In this document: one piece after another, positions 60,522 through 64,000 of the stretch
How the letters are laid out: the number at the start of each line of letters is the position of its first letter
Numbering within the stretch: position 1 is the first letter of the stretch
Assembly (NCBI RefSeq): GCF_020251205.1
Contig: NZ_JAIWYX010000007.1
Span: forward strand, 248,001 to 312,000
From: Arthrobacter sp. M4
Lineage (GTDB): Bacteria > Actinomycetota > Actinomycetes > Actinomycetales > Micrococcaceae
Reading direction: 5' to 3'
DNA length: 64,000 bases
The notes under the pieces: model-generated
The model's database searches: none
Told to the model about the DNA's origin: nothing
The model's input: the letters and a program-made list of their open reading frames with translations, nothing else
Program-made: the position numbers and the translations under genes

Positions 60522-61895
60522 ATGTCTACGCTCGTTCGGGGAGGCACCGTTGTCACCGGCGACGGGAGCACTGTCGTGGAGCCCGGCGCCGTGGTGATGC
60601 GCGATGGCCGCGTGTCCGATGTCCTGGAGCGGTGGGAATTCCCAGCACATTTCGACGGCGAAGTCATCGACGCCTCCGGCTGTGTTGTGATGCCCGGGCT
60701 CATCAACTCCCACACCCACGGCGTGACACCGGGTGCCCTGTTCCCAAGCGCGGCGCCGCCACTTCCTGAGCACCGCTGGATGGGCCATCTGGACCGTCAC
60801 CTATTGGCGGGCACTACAACAGTCCTTAACCTCTGTGGCTTCGCGAGCATGGATGACGTGCGTGAGGCCGACCGCCGACACGCCGTGCACGTACGGGGTG
60901 CCACGACGCATTTGCCCAATTGCCTGCGCGCGGCGGAAACGGCGGACGGGAAAGGCCTGCCTCCCGACGCAGGGGACCTAACAGTTGAGCGCATGCTCGA
61001 AGACGGTGCCATTGTGATCGGTGAACTCGGCGGCGGACAGACTCTCGGCGGGGGAGGGCAGGATCTGGTCTATATTCCCGCCGCGATCGAAAAGGCCAGC
61101 GGAATCCGAATCTCCAACAACCAGGCAAGACGGATCAAAGAGGCGGTCCTTGGCCGTTTCATCGACGTGAAGGCCATCAACCTCGTGGAACTCGCTGAAG
61201 CGGCGGAGGAAGCCGGACTCGCTGAAGCCTTTACCGCGACCGAGTTAATGAAGCTTGTCGCCGACACCGTGCTGCCATCCATTACTCCCGCCTTGGACGG
61301 CATCCGCGAGGGCGTGCGCGCCGCGGCTCGATTTGGTGTGCCCGCAATTGTCCACAGCGCAGCAGCGACCGGCGGCGTGATTCGCGAACTCATGACTGAC
61401 ACGCGCAACAAGGACGTCCGAGTGGTCGCCGCCCATGCCAACCATCCCTCGCACACTCCTGCGGAGGCGCTGGACCTCGCAAAATTGGGGCACGACGCCG
61501 GATGGGCCGCGGAGGCGTCGGTATTCGATCTACTTCACCGCAAGCACACCGTCACCACTCGCGAGCATTGGGACCTCCTGCTCCAGGATCCGGGGCTGAT
61601 CTCGGTTCTCGCCACCGACTACGGCCACGACGGTCACCACGACGAACTCATCTCGGCCGTCCAGGATGTCGCCGCCTCAGGTCACCGTTCACTTGCCGGG
61701 GCCGTGGCGATGGCGGCTTCCGCCGTCGCCGACCTGATCCCGGGACTCGCTTCCGGTGGCGGCCGGCTGGAACGCGGCAGTCCAGCAGACGTTGTGGTTG
61801 CCAGCGCAGGCGACTTCAGGGACGTCCGTTTTGTTTTCGTCGACGGCGTTTGCGTCGTTCGTGATGGTCAGCTCACATCGGAGGCCCACAGATGA
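60522..61895 (+). CDS. Amidohydrolase superfamily protein (enamidase/imidazolonepropionase-like)
   Basis: A 457-residue metal-dependent hydrolase. HTHG in MPGLINSHTHG gives two metal-binding His; further ligands lie in AIVHSAAATGG, AAHANHP and LATDYGHDGHHD. The composite beta domain is formed by both ends (LVRGGTVVTGDG; SPADVVVASAGD). It could hydrolyse a cyclic amide or enamide. GAGGGAG precedes the ATG. It starts a tightly coupled trio: its stop overlaps the ATG of the small AtzG-like gene (ATGA). Confidence 0.87.
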   Translation: MSTLVRGGTVVTGDGSTVVEPGAVVMRDGRVSDVLERWEFPAHFDGEVIDASGCVVMPGLINSHTHGVTPGALFPSAAPPLPEHRWMGHLDRHLLAGTTTVLNLCGFASMDDVREADRRHAVHVRGATTHLPNCLRAAETADGKGLPPDAGDLTVERMLEDGAIVIGELGGGQTLGGGGQDLVYIPAAIEKASGIRISNNQARRIKEAVLGRFIDVKAINLVELAEAAEEAGLAEAFTATELMKLVADTVLPSITPALDGIREGVRAAARFGVPAIVHSAAATGGVIRELMTDTRNKDVRVVAAHANHPSHTPAEALDLAKLGHDAGWAAEASVFDLLHRKHTVTTREHWDLLLQDPGLISVLATDYGHDGHHDELISAVQDVAASGHRSLAGAVAMAASAVADLIPGLASGGGRLERGSPADVVVASAGDFRDVRFVFVDGVCVVRDGQLTSEAHR

Positions 61896-62071
61896 GGACC
61901 ACTCTTTCCCAGCAACAGCTCGACATCATCCGGAATCTCGTTGGCTCCGAGCTGGCGGCCGAAGACTTGCCAGCGCTGGAACGCGCCTATGGAGACTTTA
62001 GGGCGGCGATGGACACGCTTGGTGAGGCCTTCGGGTCCCTTGCTGACGTTGACAAGGAAGTGGCGCATTGA
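61892..62071 (+). CDS. 59-residue AtzG-like amidase partner
   Basis: A short gene of 60 codons filling the space between amidohydrolase and amidase with overlaps on both sides (ATGA at 61892; TTGA at 62068). The product MRTTLSQQQLDIIRNLVG.. is two amphipathic helices with an acidic middle (LAAEDLPALERAYGDF). It resembles in size, position and helical character AtzG, the small subunit that forms a complex with the amidase AtzE in cyanuric acid catabolism. Sequence similarity by eye is weak, so the call rests on context. Confidence 0.6.
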   Translation: MRTTLSQQQLDIIRNLVGSELAAEDLPALERAYGDFRAAMDTLGEAFGSLADVDKEVAH

Positions 62072-63492
62072 GTGAGGCATGGGAGCTGGGCATCGCTGAA
62101 GCGGCGCGCCAATTACGACGCCGGCAGTTGGGGTCCGTAGAGCTGCTTGACTCCGTTCTGGCTCGCTTGGGAGAGACGGAGGACTATGCCCGTGCCTGGG
62201 CTTACGTCGACGAGCACGGCGCGAGGGAGGCCGCGCGAAGGGCGGATGCCTTAGCCAGTTCAGGCGCTTTCGACGGCGTCCTGCACGGCATCCCGCTAGG
62301 AGTCAAAGACGTGATCGACGTCCGGGGCCTTCCGACCGAGGCCGGTTCCGCATCACTGAAGGGAAACCTCGCGAAGGCGGATGCCGGCGTCGTTGCCCAG
62401 CTCCGCGGTAGCGGTGCGGTGATCCTCGGAAAGCTGGAAACGCACGAGTTTGCATTTGGCCAGGGCACTCCGCCGACCCGAAACCCCCGGGATCCGGAGC
62501 GGTACGCCGGAGGGTCCAGCGTTGGATCGGGCGTAGCAGTTGCCGTTGGCAGTGCGCCCGGCGCCCTGGGTACGGACACGGGCGGTTCCATAAGGAATCC
62601 CGCCGCGGTCAATGGTCTGGTTGGGCTGAAGCCCAGTGCAGGTGTGGTTGCTTCAACGGGGGTGCTCAACGTCAGTCACACACTGGACCATGTTGGGCCG
62701 ATTGCCCGGAGCGTCGAGGATTGTGCCCTGATGCTGGACGGCATGGCCGAGGCGAAAGGTCTTGAGCTTGTGGGCGGCCCCCTGTTGGGCCGAATTGAAA
62801 GACTTCCTTCCTCCCTGCGCCTTGGAGTTGATCGCAGGATTTGGTCTGATTGGAGCGTCTCGGCAGGAGTTGCCGCTGCCGTTGAGGATGCCTTGGCAGT
62901 CCTCGCCGGTCTTGGACTGGAGATCGTTGATCTTTCGATTCCTGAGTTGGACATGGCGCTGCCGGCCAGCCTGGCGATCTCGCTGTCTGAATCAGTGGAG
63001 CACCACAGGGCTCGGCTCGGCGCGGCCGCCGAGCTGTACCTTCCCGCCACAAGGGTCATGATCGAGACAGGCGCGCTTGTGTCCGGCCAGGAGGTTCACT
63101 TGGCGCGGCATGCGCGGGAGTACTTAAAGGTGTTCCTTGCGGATGCGATGGACCGTGCCGGGGTTGTTGCGCTGGTTTCGCCCACCCTTCCTACTATCGC
63201 GCCACGCATTTCTTCAATGACGTCAGAACTGACCGCGGCCAGTGGCGAGGAGTCCCTATCCTCGGCGCTTCGGATGCTTGCTAGTGCGAACCTCACAGGC
63301 ATGCCGGCGTTGAGCATTCCCTGCGGGCTTGTTGACGGGCAGCCGGTGGGGCTTCACCTTATGGGCCGCATGTTCTCCGAAGCCAACTTGTTTGCCATTG
63401 CGCATGCTTACGAATGCGCGACGCCGTGGCATCAAGACGTTCCAGTGAGGACGCTGCCCGAAGTGGGCGCAGCAACAGCAGCAACCAGGTAG
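62068..63492 (+). CDS. Amidase signature family protein (AtzE/GatA-like)
   Basis: A 474-residue amidase. The Ser-cisSer-Lys triad is complete: Lys 80 (GVKDVID), Ser 151 (GGSSVGSG) and Ser 174 (TDTGGSIRNPAA). Length and pattern fit AtzE (1-carboxybiuret hydrolase) and GatA. Translation probably starts at TTG 62068, overlapping the small gene's stop, an arrangement of translational coupling. The reaction is amide hydrolysis with release of ammonia; the substrate would be a late ureide or amide intermediate. Confidence 0.9.
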   Translation: MSEAWELGIAEAARQLRRRQLGSVELLDSVLARLGETEDYARAWAYVDEHGAREAARRADALASSGAFDGVLHGIPLGVKDVIDVRGLPTEAGSASLKGNLAKADAGVVAQLRGSGAVILGKLETHEFAFGQGTPPTRNPRDPERYAGGSSVGSGVAVAVGSAPGALGTDTGGSIRNPAAVNGLVGLKPSAGVVASTGVLNVSHTLDHVGPIARSVEDCALMLDGMAEAKGLELVGGPLLGRIERLPSSLRLGVDRRIWSDWSVSAGVAAAVEDALAVLAGLGLEIVDLSIPELDMALPASLAISLSESVEHHRARLGAAAELYLPATRVMIETGALVSGQEVHLARHAREYLKVFLADAMDRAGVVALVSPTLPTIAPRISSMTSELTAASGEESLSSALRMLASANLTGMPALSIPCGLVDGQPVGLHLMGRMFSEANLFAIAHAYECATPWHQDVPVRTLPEVGAATAATR

Positions 63493-63772
63493 CCAGGGCG
63501 CGCCGGATCTCATCTGAAGTAGGTTCGGGGCCGACTGAGGAAGCCCAACTTGCCCACAATCCCCGTGGAGAACTAGTCGCCCCTGCCCTCTGATTCGAAT
63601 CTATATTCGAGTATAGAAAAACTAATTCGAACACATATCCACATACGCCCCACCCACCATGGAGCCTTCTCACCAAGCCCCCGTAGCCTCCTTATAAGGA
63701 ACCGCCACCCGCGGAATCCACGCCCAGACGTTCACGCGAACCCAGCCCACCGACCAGCCCAAACCGCCCTCT

Positions 63773-63895
63773 CACCACCTAGACGCCCGCGGGGCAATAC
63801 CTATTTCTGCGCCTTCAATACCTAGATGGGAGTTCCAGACCCCGGATTTTGCCCGTTTCACCACCTAGATGCTCAACCGTCACCACCTAGACGCA
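63773..63895. repeat. CACCACCTA motif array with 21-22 bp period, cluster 2
   Basis: CACCACCTAGACG (63773), CAATACCTATTTC (63795), CAATACCTAGATG (63816), CACCACCTAGATG (63859) and CACCACCTAGACG (63881). Steps are 22, 21, 43 (two periods) and 22 bp. The same motif and period occur at 26959-27008. Confidence 0.6.
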
Positions 63896-63952
63896 AAACG
63901 GGAGGCCTAACTTCAATCCTGGAAACCAATCGTTTCCTTGGGCCTTCACAGC

Positions 63953-63982
63953 GGATCAAAAGGGCAATCGATCTTTTGATCC
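63953..63982. terminator. Stem-loop GGATCAAAAG/CTTTTGATCC
   Basis: Perfect 10-bp arms with a 10-nt loop near the right edge; it may belong to a gene beyond the window. Confidence 0.45.
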
Positions 63983-64000
63983 CCGACGGCCCACCCAGCC

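Larger units (their letters stand above)
63493..64000. other. 508-bp terminal region without genes
   Basis: No supported coding frame. It holds TTCGAA-rich short palindromes around 63586-63630, the CACCACCTA array (63773-63895), GGAAA-N7-TTTCC (63921-63937) and a 10-bp stem-loop GGATCAAAAG/CTTTTGATCC (63953-63962 with 63973-63982). Confidence 0.6.

Noticed and set aside
63773..63895. CACCACCTA array as a CRISPR array
   Set aside because: The conserved part is only about 9-13 bp with 9-13 bp between copies, too short for repeat-spacer structure, and no cas gene is near.

Overview
The window comes from a high-GC actinobacterium. Protein style, GTG/TTG starts, leaderless promoters and a Micrococcaceae-type 67-residue cold-shock protein suggest an Arthrobacter/Paenarthrobacter-like soil organism. 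No plasmid or phage hallmark, rRNA, tRNA or CRISPR array was recognised.

0-30 kb is mostly housekeeping and small catabolic units: an aldehyde dehydrogenase / M20 amidohydrolase / DUF3100 membrane-protein operon; an ArsR-SRPBCC pair and, at 17-18 kb, the same two domains fused in one protein; adenine deaminase; a winged-helix/Lys-Ala/X25-domain fusion; two paralogous lipoproteins; and a ribonucleoside module (GntR, ribokinase, MFS transporter, nucleoside hydrolase). These are followed by a sedolisin protease, an FHA membrane protein, two drug-efflux-type MFS proteins, a patatin-like lipase, a Tat-exported amidohydrolase and a rifampicin monooxygenase (Rox) gene with an upstream rifamycin-associated element. 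Positions 9584-9682 are homopolymeric and probably a sequencing or assembly artefact.

30-40 kb is an accessory zone: a lower-GC patch with a small lipoprotein and a secreted protein, a PLD-nuclease/SF2-helicase/DUF3427 protein (possible genome defence), a decayed HNH-like gene, an IS1595-type transposase remnant, a VapBC-like toxin-antitoxin pair, a truncated TetR gene, and small S1- and TfoX-domain proteins. A cold-shock gene and a membrane protein lead into the last region.

41.7-63.5 kb is one large catabolic locus, the most interesting part of the window. To the left run a branched-chain-type aminotransferase, an acetamidase/formamidase, a hydantoinase/dihydropyrimidinase and a small unknown gene. 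To the right run an Opp/Dpp-type ABC transporter, two tandem pairs of metallo-beta-lactamase-fold proteins (each pair has one member lacking metal ligands and one keeping most of them), a solute-binding lipoprotein, an isochorismatase-type amidase, two PuuE/cyclic-imidase-like deacetylases, a cupin, an HpcH/HpaI-like protein, an XRE-cupin regulator, a decarboxylase/racemase-like protein, an amidohydrolase, a 59-residue AtzG-like protein and an AtzE-like amidase. The enzyme classes point to import and stepwise opening of a cyclic amide, imide or ureide; the substrate is not visible. Six promoters in this locus share a 14-bp signature (consensus TTCAATATANTGAA) that contains the -10 box at the same offset every time, which suggests a single regulon, possibly under the XRE-cupin protein encoded inside it.
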